In this document: positions 34,245-44,092 of the stretch, piece after piece | Layout: each line of letters begins with the position of its first letter | Numbering within the stretch: the first letter of the stretch is position 1 | Position numbers and translations under genes: made by a program | NCBI GenBank assembly: GCA_026008535.1 | Contig: BRKX01000014.1 | Location: forward strand, 2,108,001-2,172,000 | DNA: 64,000 nucleotides | Source: Perilla frutescens | Lineage: Eukaryota; Streptophyta; Magnoliopsida; Lamiales; Lamiaceae | Direction of reading: 5' to 3' | Notes under the pieces: model-generated | Told to the model about the DNA's origin: nothing | What the model saw: only the letters and a program-made list of their open reading frames with translations | Databases searched by the model: none

Positions 34245-34578
34245 GATGGGAATTGGGATCCACATTCGATGTTCCAATTTATTTTACACAATCGAATTTA
34301 GAAGTTTAATAATAAATATTATAAAAATAAAAATTAATTATAACGTAATCGGCTTAGTCACATTTATTAATAAAAGATTGAAATTTAAAAAATATAAATC
34401 ATATTTATAAAATAATCAACCATAATAATTATTTATTTGAAAATTAAATAATAAAAACAAATATAAATCTTAATTGGGCAGGTTCAACCCTAACTAATAA
34501 TTAAAAAATTAAACTAAAATACAATAAATCTGATGAAAAATGAAAGAAATATACGATCTCATCCGATATGCTATTACC
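34245..34578. repeat. AT-rich dispersed repeat, copy 2
   Basis: Inverted counterpart of 17786-18118, with the same spurious peptide frame. No further function visible. Confidence 0.6.
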
Positions 34579-35499
34579 AATTTTTTTTTTTAATTTTTGG
34601 GCTAGACGGCCCAACTATTTTTCCTTGGGCCGAAGTGGCCCGAATCCATTTCGGGTCAATAAAATCTTGGCCCAAATGGAGCTGAAATTGGGCCGGGCTG
34701 GGCCTGATTTGCCACTTAAAATTTAATTAGCACATAAGAGGGCTCCAGAGTCAATTGGCCAATTGGGCCATCGAGGAGGAACAAGAACTTATCAATTTAA
34801 ATAATATTTTTTATTTAATTATTTGTATTTGCTAATATATATAAATGTATTATGTTCATATTAAGTATTAGATATTAATGATATTTCTATATTATTTTCA
34901 CGTATAAATACAGTACAAAATATAGTATAAGAGACTTTTACAAAAAAAAAAAAAAAAAAGACCTTGCCCCGCAGTTAGGTCAGGTCCGATTCCATGGCCG
35001 GGTTCGGGTCTAGCTTACCTAGTAATATTAGTACTTTAACTAATTTGATCGTGTTGTAAATTGCAATTTAAATATATATGGAGGGGTGGAGTGAAATTCT
35101 ATAATGCTTATGATAAGTTTTCATTCTATTACAAAAATTATTATACATATAACATTTTTTTAAACAAAAAAAATAACGTATATATCATAATCTCTATAAT
35201 GAAAGATAGTATTCCAACACGTTTTATAGAATTTCCTACATAGTGTGCCCGTTTTATTTTAGAATCTTTGTCATTCCATGGGACATATGAAATGATACTA
35301 TTCTTGTCATTTTATAGTGGGACAAACTTATATATAGACAAAAGTAAATAAGGATTGGGAAAAAGAGACAAGATTTAAAACATAGTAGTTTTGTAGGCAA
35401 TTTGAGTGATAAATGACTAGTATGCCCTTAAGTGAGTTTGTTTACTATTCATCCTAATATGCCACTTTCATAATCAAATGGAAATAGTCCATTACGACC
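34579..35499. other. intergenic DNA with GGGCC-rich patch
   Basis: 34600-34720 and 34965-35025 contain many GGCCC/GGGCC words (possibly an old repeat). The rest is AT-rich. No gene seen. Confidence 0.4.
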
Positions 35500-35902
35500 A
35501 TATCAGGCCCATCATGCTTCCGTAAATCAAATACATTGAACTATAAACCAAATTCATACCTTTTTGACCAGAATGTTGCCGGATAATCCGCCGGATTTTT
35601 ACAGGCCTTGCCAAACCACACGATCGCAACCTATGGTTTCCAGACACGAACTTCTTCAGCAATACACAGCACAACCCTCGTTCGTTTCCTACACGGGGTG
35701 TAGAGTACTCCTTTGGTTTATAGAAAAATATATATATGGTAAACACAAGTGATGAGCAAAAGCCTTGATTTTATTTATGAATAATAAGACATTTATTATA
35801 TTAAGTAAATCTCCTTTTGGGAGGAGACAAACTTGTTTAGCTACTCATGGTAGCTGGGCTCGCAACTCTCATACAACACTCAAAATATTATCACTATTAC
35901 AA

Positions 35903-35966
35903 TTTATTGAAAGAAAGCTCAGAAAATGATCGATACCTCTCTCTTCCTTCAGTTTCTTCTTTTATA
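35903..35966 (-). promoter_or_regulatory. pararetroviral pregenomic promoter and polyadenylation signal
   Basis: On the minus strand TATAAAA lies at 35966-35960 in CTTCTATAAAAGAAG. An AATAAA follows at 35908-35903 and another at about 35774-35769. This matches the caulimovirid plan, where the pregenomic promoter follows the transactivator ORF and the RNA is terminally redundant. A CACGTG core lies near 36018. Confidence 0.6.
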
Positions 35967-36353
35967 GAAGGGGGATCCTTCTACTTTACCAACTCCATTA
36001 TTTTGCTCTGCAATTCACGTGAGTGGCCCCTTCTGCCGACACTCCCTTTTGAATTAGTGGTCGGGCCCGGTTCCTTTATCCTCAAGTGAAAAGTGGTTGT
36101 GGGTGGAGGTACCCACAAATAATGGCACTATGTGCCTCTTGTGTTGGACCACTCAGCTTCTGTCGTTTGGTGCTAGTGGCCTCTTCTTTTGAGTTACATG
36201 ATCTGTGATCACATGTCTCCGCTTTCCCTTGTCGGGCAGCTACTTTTTTGGTGGGGCTCTTGGCATCCTTGTTTTCGGCATTGGATGCTTATCCTTCCCA
36301 GCTTACTTTCGTTCCATCCTTGGACGGAACCCTTTTCCGAACTCTGGCTCATT

Positions 36354-37550
36354 CTAGTTCTGGCAATCCGAGTATACTCGATTGTCCCATTGCCCAAAGT
36401 GAGTCATGTTGCAGTACTTGCGATAGGTTTCTTTGCCCATAGCAAGCTTGCTCTCCCATATCAAGGACCTTTTCTTCTCGAACAGATCCTCAGCAAATCT
36501 TGTTGTTCTCCCTGTCATGGTATTTAACAGGAATGACCCATTCGCAGAATTGTGGAAAAACTTGAATGGGAACTTGACTTTGTCCATCTCAGTGAGACAG
36601 ACCCATAATCCCCATGCTCGCCTAGTCGATATTTGATCTTCTGTAATGGAGGCGATTAGTGGGATTTCTTCAGATGAGGTTCTGATATCACCCCATTTTC
36701 TGGAATCTGGCCTTTTTTGAAGCCTTATGTAGTGAAAGGCCTCATGATTCCCTTTCCCTACTGGTTCCGGAGCAGCACTGATAAAGTATAGCTCAAGAAC
36801 ATCTCCTCGGCTGAGCATATCATTGTTAGCCCATGACCCTTGCACGGCTTCCTGTATCCACTTTGGTAGACACTTGATTTCTGGGAAGCCTGGTGACATG
36901 GTCTGAATTGAAGCTAATGCCCCAAAGTCATACCATTGCTTGACTTCGTGTGGATTGGTTCCTGGTAACATCCATACCCTTAGGTACTTTCCAGAGATAT
37001 CAACCTTTGTTTTAGACGGATTGATTCCCTGTCTAGTATAGAGCTTCTCCCAGTTAGCTTGATAAACCTGCCAAGATGAAGCTTCAGACTTGTTAGTATT
37101 AATCTTAGAGGTACCCGTCATGGGTCTAAGATTAATCTCTCCCTCTTTAACCCTAGAGGTGCTGGGTTGACTTGATGGTTCAGAGTGTGATCCCTGACCC
37201 TCAATTTTCTCTTGGGCCTGTGTTTCTTTAGAAATCACTGGCTTAGAGCTCGTGCTAGGGGTATTTGAATCCCCTGCTTCCGTTTTACAAGTCAGTACTG
37301 CTGACTCTCCTTTCATCAATGGTAAGTTGATGGCCCGGAGGAGGGGTTCATGCATAGCTGACCAGAGTTGCCCCTGAGTCTTTACACATGCTTGTATTCT
37401 CTCGTTGACCTTGTTTTGGTCTGCTTGTTGCATTCTTCCTACTTGTTCAGCATGAAGAACCAACTCGTTCCATTCACGCTGAAGCAACTCCATGTTTTCA
37501 GTGAAGTGCCTCTGCGCAATCATGATGGCATCGACCTCAATCGCTTCCAT
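36354..37550 (-). CDS. pararetroviral transactivator/viroplasmin-like ORF
   Basis: An uninterrupted 398-codon frame that starts 14 bases before the end of the RNase H frame (ATG inside the preceding codons, a usual caulimovirid overlap). The N-terminus is predicted helical. The middle is Ser/Thr/Pro-rich (about 85-150), and the core (about 160-330) has W, Y and G positions like the inclusion-body/transactivator proteins of this family. In relatives this protein forms virus factories and allows translation of later ORFs on the polycistronic RNA. The ORF ends in TAG; a short in-frame extension after it may mean the stop is premature. Similarity is by position and general pattern, so confidence in function is moderate. 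Confidence 0.65.
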   Translation of the reverse strand: MEAIEVDAIMIAQRHFTENMELLQREWNELVLHAEQVGRMQQADQNKVNERIQACVKTQGQLWSAMHEPLLRAINLPLMKGESAVLTCKTEAGDSNTPSTSSKPVISKETQAQEKIEGQGSHSEPSSQPSTSRVKEGEINLRPMTGTSKINTNKSEASSWQVYQANWEKLYTRQGINPSKTKVDISGKYLRVWMLPGTNPHEVKQWYDFGALASIQTMSPGFPEIKCLPKWIQEAVQGSWANNDMLSRGDVLELYFISAAPEPVGKGNHEAFHYIRLQKRPDSRKWGDIRTSSEEIPLIASITEDQISTRRAWGLWVCLTEMDKVKFPFKFFHNSANGSFLLNTMTGRTTRFAEDLFEKKRSLIWESKLAMGKETYRKYCNMTHFGQWDNRVYSDCQN

Positions 37551-37868
37551 CTCTCGTTAGGAAATCTGCAAGAATATTTTCATGAGATTTTATCACAATA
37601 ATGTCAAATAAATAATACTGACATTCAGCTTGCCATCTTATTAGTCTAGCTTTCTCAGGTTTAGATTCAATTTTATTTTTCAAGAAAGCTTTAACTTGCG
37701 TGTTATCAACTTTTAGAGTGAATTTCTTTGCCAAGAGAAATGCCTTCCGAACTGCAAAGAACTCCTTTTCATTGATATGTCTCGAATGGCCTCGCTATCT
37801 GAAAAGAGACCACTGCAATATCTACAGGGCTCCTCTCCGTTGGGTGTTATCTTTGTAAGCACGGCCGC
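37537..37868 (-). pseudogene. pararetroviral RNase H domain
   Basis: The sequence after the RT stop continues with an RNase H pattern: an EKEFFAVRKAF-like helix, a KVDNTQVKAFL segment and a final ILADFLTRDG motif. The first catalytic strand lies before the TAG at 37871-37869. A frame change near 37780 separates the early and late parts. The last 65 codons (37734-37537) are open and end overlapping the next ORF. Confidence 0.8.
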
Positions 37869-39197
37869 CTACCAATGATCACTTGCATCTGTATAGAGGA
37901 TTAATTCATCCTCATCTTGTGGTATAGCCAGTTTTGGGAGATTTTCGCATATCTCCTTTAGCTGCCTGATTCCTTGTTGATGTTCATTTGTCCACACAAA
38001 CGGGGTATCCTTCTTTAGAAGGTTACTGAACACCTTCCTGTGTTTAGCAAGATTTTTTATAAAGATTCCTGCAAAATTGACAACTCCCAGAAAACTCTGC
38101 AGTTGCTTCTTTTCTTTAAGAACATCAGGGAACTTCTGCACCTTTTTTACAATATGATTTTGCAGAATGATTCCTGATTCATCCATCTCGATTCCCAGAA
38201 ATTCCATCTTCCGGGTAGCTATTACTGCCTTTTTTTCTGACAACACAAGACCCTCTTTATGACAAACATCTGCAAAGATCTTCAGATGTTTGAGATGTTC
38301 ATCTATACTCTTTGATGCAATTAGAATGTCATCAATATAGACAAACATAAAAGAGAAATAATCTTTAAAAAGATTATCCATCTTTCTTTGAAATATTTGG
38401 GGTGCATTGGCTAACCCCATCGGCATTGCATTCCAAACATAATGCCCTTGCGGTGTTGAAAATGCCGTAAACCTTTTGCTTTCCTCGTCCATGCGAATCT
38501 GGTAGAAACCTGACTTGCAATCAAACTTAGAGAATATCCTAGCATTCCGTATGCAGTTAATAAGATGTTCTCTACTTGGGATAAAATATCTATCAAACTC
38601 AAGAATGTCATTAATCCTTTTGTAATTAATGACTAGCCTTGGTTTACCTCTTTTAATCTCACCATGATTCCTCACTAAGAATCCGGGGCTGCTGTATGGC
38701 GAATTCCCTGGTTCAATCAGCTTGAGATCAAGGTGCTCTTTGATGATTGCTTGCATGTCCTTTTGATCTTTGATGTTCATCAGGATAGGCCTGCATCTAA
38801 CGAACTCAAACTCTTTTCCAGCCTTAACCTTCAAGGTTACTTTGAGTTGGTTCTTTCCCCACCAGGCTAGCGGATTTTCATTATAGTTTCTGGCTATCTT
38901 CCGCCTAACGTCTTCGAGGGATATCTTTGCTTCTTCATTAATATCTTGATGTGATATTAAAGAAGCCTTGAGGATTTGGATCTCTTGTTCTTCAAGATCC
39001 TTTTCCCTACGAAAACTCAAAACTACTTCTCCGAATTTTCTTTTGTCCTGCATTTTTGGGTGTCGAAGATGTCCTTCATCACCACGCTTGCTGCAAAATT
39101 GTAGTGGCATTTGTCGATTGAATGCCCCTTTCAGCCGCTGAACAATGATCTTATGATCACAAACCGTCGTAAAGATCAGTCTCCGGTTGGTGTTGTC
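37869..39197 (-). pseudogene. pararetroviral reverse transcriptase region
   Basis: The open part from 39110 is 413 codons. It has the RT motifs in order: PRLVINYKRIND, SKFDCKSGFYQI with its catalytic Asp, FSTPQGHYVWNAMPMGLANAP, and YIDDIL with the catalytic Asp pair (YIDD box), then LSEKKAV and LGIEMD. It continues into the first RNase H motif (LYTDAS) and is cut by TAG at 37871-37869. It shares its frame with the protease, the only break being a TAG at 39200-39198. All key RT residues visible are intact. Confidence 0.93.
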
Positions 39198-40061
39198 CTA
39201 CGTATACTTTTTGAACATTTGTAGGAAATTGTTTCCTAACAAGATGTCCGTCCCTGTATCATGAAAATAGATTGGTGGAATTTTCACCTTATACCATGGT
39301 GTATCTCCTGCTCCTCCAATCAAGATTTCCGACTGCTTCACTCCCTTAGATAGGAGCAAAACTCTTTTCGAGAAATCTCTTCCAGCAATTGGATTTAAAT
39401 CTTCTTCCAATTCTTCTGGCAAGATTCCTCTTTTTGCAGTACAAATTCCTGCTCCTGAGTCGATATGGGCTGCAATGTATTTAGCCTTATATTTATCGTA
39501 TAACATCCCTACTGAGATGTATATGGAGAATGGGCTGGTCATACAATCACCAGTTGTTTTTCCATTAAAGGTGATCATCATCCCATCTTCCTTCAGCTCC
39601 CACGGCTTAAACCTCTCTAAGAAGTCAAGTCCTAAGATTAGGACTCCTGATTCTCTTCCGGCTCTTCCTCGTACCTCCATTGTCATAGCCTCTATATCGA
39701 GAGTTTCCTTATAGTGGCCAACTTCTGGTTGCTGTAAGCAGTACAGGACGTCACAAGGGAAATTATTTTCCCATCTTGTACTGTCGAATCTTGTGTCGAC
39801 CTCTCTCCAACCTTCTGGGCATTTGATTTTTATTTTAACTTGCCTTGGTCGCCTGAGATCTCCTTGGAAGCTTCCCCTTGAGGACTGAGTCCATGGCTCT
39901 GTCACAATCCTATCTCCTTGGAATGACAATCTTTTGCCTTCCAACTTGAAACTCTCATTGTATTTTAACAATGGTTTGTCTCCCACTCGAATGTTTATCT
40001 TTCTTGGTAGCGGCATTTCTGATCTGTCTGGATGGATTGCATGTGCCACCTTTAAGAACAC
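39198..40061 (-). pseudogene. pararetroviral aspartic protease region
   Basis: 287 codons. A zone homologous to the linker after the movement protein leads to the protease with HIDSGAGICTA (catalytic Asp in a D-S-G context) near residue 200 and a DTGTDILLGNNFL flap/C-terminal motif near residue 270. In caulimovirids this enzyme cuts the polyprotein. It is in the same frame as the movement-protein region, separated only by TAG at 40082-40080, so both may once have been one ORF. Confidence 0.85.
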
Positions 40062-40079
40062 ATCCGGTATCTCGATGAA

Positions 40080-40917
40080 CTACTTTCCCAGAAATAAATA
40101 TGTGTGGTGTGAATTGGAAAGCGCATAAGACACTTGATATGTTAAAGAAAACGGTCGATTTCCCTCGTAGCTGATATCCTTTCTTTTGAAGTCTTGGTAC
40201 AAGGTCAGGGCTCGACTGAAATCTATATCTTTCAGACTATAGGATATTTTTGGATAGATTACCCCTATAATCTGCTTGGCATAGAGATTTCCCGATATAG
40301 TTCCTAACAAGGAATCTCTGTGATTTCTGATACGCTTATCGCATATTGCAATATCAACGGGCGTATCAACACCTGCGGGTAGTGCGGATTTGAGCACTAT
40401 CTGGACAGCCCCGATGTGGATCCAGGATATGGTATCATTTACCTCTGGCCCCATTCTTCCCAGTTCTTCTTGAACTTCATTATATGGAATCAGTTGTAGC
40501 TCAACTTGATTCCCTGTAAGCTCTATAGGAAGCGACATTTCTCTTCTGGTAATCTTATAGATTACATTGTGCTTCCTGCTTTTCAGACTAAAATTACGGA
40601 GCAATTGATCAATCTGTCCGGCTGAAAAGCCTTAATATCTTTGAATATTAAGGCTCTTGTTCATGATTTTGTCAATCATGCTCTGTGAGATAGTGGTTTG
40701 ACTGGAATATCCAGTTTCGTCCACTTGCTCTTGATGGAAGACCTCAGCTCCAGTCTGATTCAGAGTGTGATCTCTCATTAATACTTTCGTCGCTATAGAC
40801 TTCTTCTTCTTCGTATATACTCTCTTCTGAGGGTATATCCTCAAATTGGTAGACTTGTACTAAGTCTTGGTAGTAAACCACTTCTTCGATGTCTGGTGCA
40901 CCTTCGAAGCTTTTGAC
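40080..40917 (-). pseudogene. pararetroviral movement protein region
   Basis: The clear domain lies at 40604-40080. It has the HIGAVQIVLKS segment, VDTPVDIAICDKRI with the conserved Asp of the 30K movement-protein superfamily, and a GNLYAKQIIGVIYPKISYSL core. In relatives this protein forms tubules through plasmodesmata. A TAA at 40634-40632 splits off an upstream in-frame piece (40844-40635). An acidic stretch before it (about 40917-40765) belongs to the coat-protein frame, so a frame change occurs near 40750. Confidence 0.85.
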
Positions 40918-42189
40918 TCATCTTTTTTCCGAACAATCTATCGAGATATGTCCTCTTGCACTGCAAGTCCAGCAGTTGCAATCTTTAAAACTTTCATTTG
41001 CCCTTGTATGGGCTCTTCTGAAAGTCTTTCTTGCGGGAGTACGACTTGATGAATTCTGTGATGTCCTATCTCTGGAAGGACCTCTTCTTTGTCCCGATTT
41101 GTAAAATCTGACCTTTTGCCTGGTCCATCTGCTCCTAGGTTTCCAGGTCCTTTTTCTTGAGAATCCTTCTTTGGCATAAGGATGAACTCTATGTTTCTTG
41201 TTCTTTCGTAGCCTTTGTGATTCTTCTCCAATGATGGTTGGCAGATCATTGGTTGTACAGTCAAGAGGGGAATATTTATTCATCCTCTTGTAATTCTTTT
41301 GCAGAATGGCTTGTCCGCACCATTCAGCTAGCTTTTGTTTGACAAAAGACATCCTCCTCCCAATATTGTCAGGATCTCCTGGAATGTATTCTCTAATAAA
41401 CATTTCTTTCCAGGGACTCGGGAACTTTGTGAAGAAAATCTCCACACAGACCTTTTCATCCACATCTGAATTCTATTGGTAGATGTGGTATAACTTGAAG
41501 AATTGGTCAATTGACTCATTCTCCATGTTGTTCAGTCTCAGGTTTAAAATAGCCTGAGAATAATTCTTCCTTTTTTCGAAATCTGCATTTCCGAAATTGT
41601 CTGCTCCCAAAAAGGTGAGCTTAAACCAGAAAGCCATTCTATCCACGATCTCTGTGTATGAGGCTGGCTCCAAGGTTTCTTCTTTGACTGCTGGTGCAAC
41701 TCTTGACCATAACGTTTTGGCTACACCCAACAAACTCATCTCCAACAGCTTGATGAATCCCTCCTTTTCTAGATCTAACGTTCCTGCTGCTATTCTTATC
41801 GATGATGACCAATCATCAATAATCATATCGATGTCCTTGAAGTCAATATCATCGATATTGAGCATGAGTCCATACGAATGTATGGGATCAATGCTCGTTC
41901 TCCCGAGAGGAGTATCTCGAAACTTAGGGATCTGTTTCCTCACCCTAGTTCCCGTAAGATTGTTCATATTGGGCCTCTCTCTCCTGTGTTGATCTCCAAC
42001 ATGAAAGTCCTCGCGGGCTCTCATGAGAACGTCTTGTGCTGGGCCTCCTTCATGTTGTTGTTGGGCTGGTGGCACTTGCGGCACTTGTTGTTCCGGGGGT
42101 ACCTGATGGTATCCACGAGGGATTAAAGCTCCCTCTCCTGTATTCATCTTCAGATCTACCATCTTCATATTGGCAAATGACTCTGCCAA
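40918..42189 (-). pseudogene. pararetroviral coat protein region
   Basis: Two open pieces in one frame (42189-41473 and 41463-40918) are separated by a TAG at 41475-41473. The first holds the helical capsid core (DWSSSIRIAAGTLD, LLGVAKTLW). The second has FFTKFPSPW, basic KR-rich runs and a zinc knuckle, CNCWTCSARGHISIDC (Cys at first, third and sixth positions, then His and Cys), which binds nucleic acid. The frame ends in TGA at 40920-40918 and stays open after it into an acidic tail. The first 70 residues are Pro/Gln-rich. Confidence 0.88.
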
Positions 42190-42838
42190 TTCTTATAGAT
42201 CTTCCAATCCTATCCTTTCGAGGGACGTCATTCTTTGATTTGTCTTAACAATTGGCAAATCCTTTCGTCCTTCGATTTCTTGGGTTCTTCTTTGGACTTT
42301 GGTGTGAAATTCACTTTGCCAAAGTTGATGGGTTTCCTTCTACTAGAACATGTTTGATTTAATTCTAGTGTCTGGATCTTCTTTTGAATTTCTAACAAGA
42401 TGGTTAGAATTTCATCTTGTTTTATTGAAATTCATCTTACTTCTTGTGGTACTCCATACGTGTGATTTCCGTAATTCTGTACCGTCTTCTGAATTTCTCG
42501 TAAATCCTCTGAGATTTTAGATGTGTCTGCCACGATCTCTTTGAATCTGGGAGTTATCTCGTAGTTTCTTTGTTCCATCAACCGTGGTTTTGGTGTGCCC
42601 TTTGTTGATGGTTCATTAAATCGCATTGTAGCAGATTATTCACCATTAACAAGTTCATTTGAGCTTGTCTTTGGGAAATACACTGCTCTATTTCCTCCAG
42701 GCTTGACTCCGATAGGAATCTCTCTTCGTATTGGGCTTCCCAGTAGGATAGCCTCTCCTTGTGACTTTCCTCCAGTTCCTTCAAAATTTGAAGGTACCTT
42801 CTGAAATAAAAACATCTCGAACAAATGTTCGGATCCAT
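42190..42838 (-). pseudogene. pararetroviral first ORF (coiled-coil), broken
   Basis: A frame of 86 codons starts at 42838 and is rich in Glu, Lys and Leu (KELEESHKERLSYWEAQYEE), as in a coiled coil. It passes into a second frame (42626-42432) with more helical sequence ending YGNHTYGVPQEVR. Further stops lie between there and the coat protein. In cavemovirus/solendovirus relatives a coiled-coil region precedes the coat protein. Exact function unknown. Confidence 0.6.
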
Positions 42839-42914
42839 ATTTTCTGGGTGTCTCCTCCGTTGAGATATTACTTTTAATAATAAATAAAATATTATTCCAA
42901 AATAAAATTACCTA

Positions 42915-42927
42915 GGCTCTGATACCA
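42915..42927 (-). promoter_or_regulatory. pararetroviral tRNA-Met primer-binding site
   Basis: TGGTATCAGAGCC on the minus strand, the usual 13-base match to the 3' end of plant initiator tRNA-Met. It lies 77 bases before the first viral ATG (42838), as expected for position 1 of a caulimovirid map. Confidence 0.93.
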
Positions 42928-42935
42928 TTCTCACG

Positions 42936-43371
42936 TAAAGTGGCAAAATATGATTAAAACAAAGAAATACCATCCAAACACCAATTAGGACACTTTAACA
43001 AGTGTCTTTTTAGCAAAATGGATCAAGGTTGAAAAGTCAATTTTATACAAATTGTCTATTTTTCCTCTATACACTAAAACTTGTCTATTTTTCCTTTTTT
43101 CACAATAGTTTTATCTATTTTTATATAATAACACTTTTATAGTTGACCATTGTTCCAATTAATAAAATATAATCCATGTCTTAAAATATTAAAATAATTA
43201 GGAAATCTCTTTTCACTATTGATATTGAGCTAGTATACGATATGATGTTATATTGATCTCTATTTGTCTCACCACATCAAATTGTTTGTTGTTGGATATA
43301 TCATGATATTGGTACAATAAAATGAATAATTCTCAATTTCAAAGAATAACTAACTAGTGCGCGACTCTCTC
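42936..43371. other. AT-rich spacer, possible viral or host flank
   Basis: No gene seen. It cannot be decided by eye how much of this is pararetroviral leader. Confidence 0.4.
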
Positions 43372-43878
43372 TAGGGTTGTAAATGAACAGAGCCGTTCGC
43401 GAATTATTTGGAGTTTGACTCGAAAAAAGTTTGTTCGAAGTTCATTCATTTTCTAAATGAGCCGAGCTCGAACCTTGAATCGAGCTCGATAAAATTATCG
43501 AACTGAACTCGAAGATAGTAGTATTTGACTGGGTCAACTCGCAAACATGTTCGAGCTCGAGTTTAATCATACATGTTCATGAATATATTTAAAAATATTT
43601 CAAACAGGCAAATTAAATAGCTATTTTTTTGAGCCCGACTTCGAATATATAAATTAAATGAGCTTTTTTTTTCGAGCATTCGAGCTCTGACTCATTTAGT
43701 AAATTTTTGAGCATTTCACAAGCTGAGCTCGAACCGAATTCGAACATGACAAATATTTATCGAGCCGAGTTTGAACAAAAAGGAAAAAGCTCGAATCGAG
43801 CTCGAACTTGAATATTCCGTAACGAGTCGAGCTCGAGCATCAGAGTGTTCGGCCTAATTCGGTTCGTTTACAGCTCTA
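43372..43878. mobile_element. hAT-type MITE, copy 1 (GAGCTCGA-rich)
   Basis: 507 bp starting TAGGGTTGTAAATGAAC and ending GTTCGTTTACAGCTCTA. It is full of GAGCTCGA and TTCGAGC words and matches copies at 50824-51327 and 59610-60123. Its own 8-bp target duplication is eroded; the family assignment rests on copy 2. Confidence 0.8.
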
Positions 43879-44092
43879 GTCTCCCTCCACCTCATTCATA
43901 TAGGTTGATTGAATTTTTCATTGCTATGATTAATAAAATTATAGGGGAAAACAATTAAACAAGTAAATTTCATAATATGCTCATATTTATTTTTTTGACA
44001 ATGAATGTAAACATATTAAATAAGAGTATATATTAAAACATGGGCTAAATATATATAGAAACCAACCTATACATTGGATTTTCCCGTCATAG
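43879..44092. other. spacer before the CHX pseudogene
   Basis: AT-rich. The missing 5' exon(s) of the exchanger are not found here. Confidence 0.5.

Larger units (their letters stand above)
35500..42935 (-). mobile_element. endogenous pararetrovirus (Caulimoviridae), near full length, broken
   Basis: Read on the minus strand the order is: tRNA-Met primer site (42927-42915), a small coiled-coil ORF, coat protein with CCHC knuckle, movement protein, aspartic protease, reverse transcriptase, RNase H, a 398-codon transactivator-like ORF, then a pregenomic TATA promoter and polyadenylation signals. There are no LTRs and no integrase. This is the layout of a plant pararetrovirus. Coat protein before movement protein, with a separate transactivator-like ORF at the end, fits cavemovirus/solendovirus relatives better than petuvirus or badnavirus; genus placement is inference. 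The reading frames carry several stops and at least two frame changes, so the copy is not functional as it stands. Outer edges are approximate, and no target duplication is expected or seen. Confidence 0.92.

Noticed and set aside
36189..36636. Plus-strand frames of 64-112 codons
   Set aside because: They are antisense to the pararetroviral transactivator-like ORF and its downstream region.
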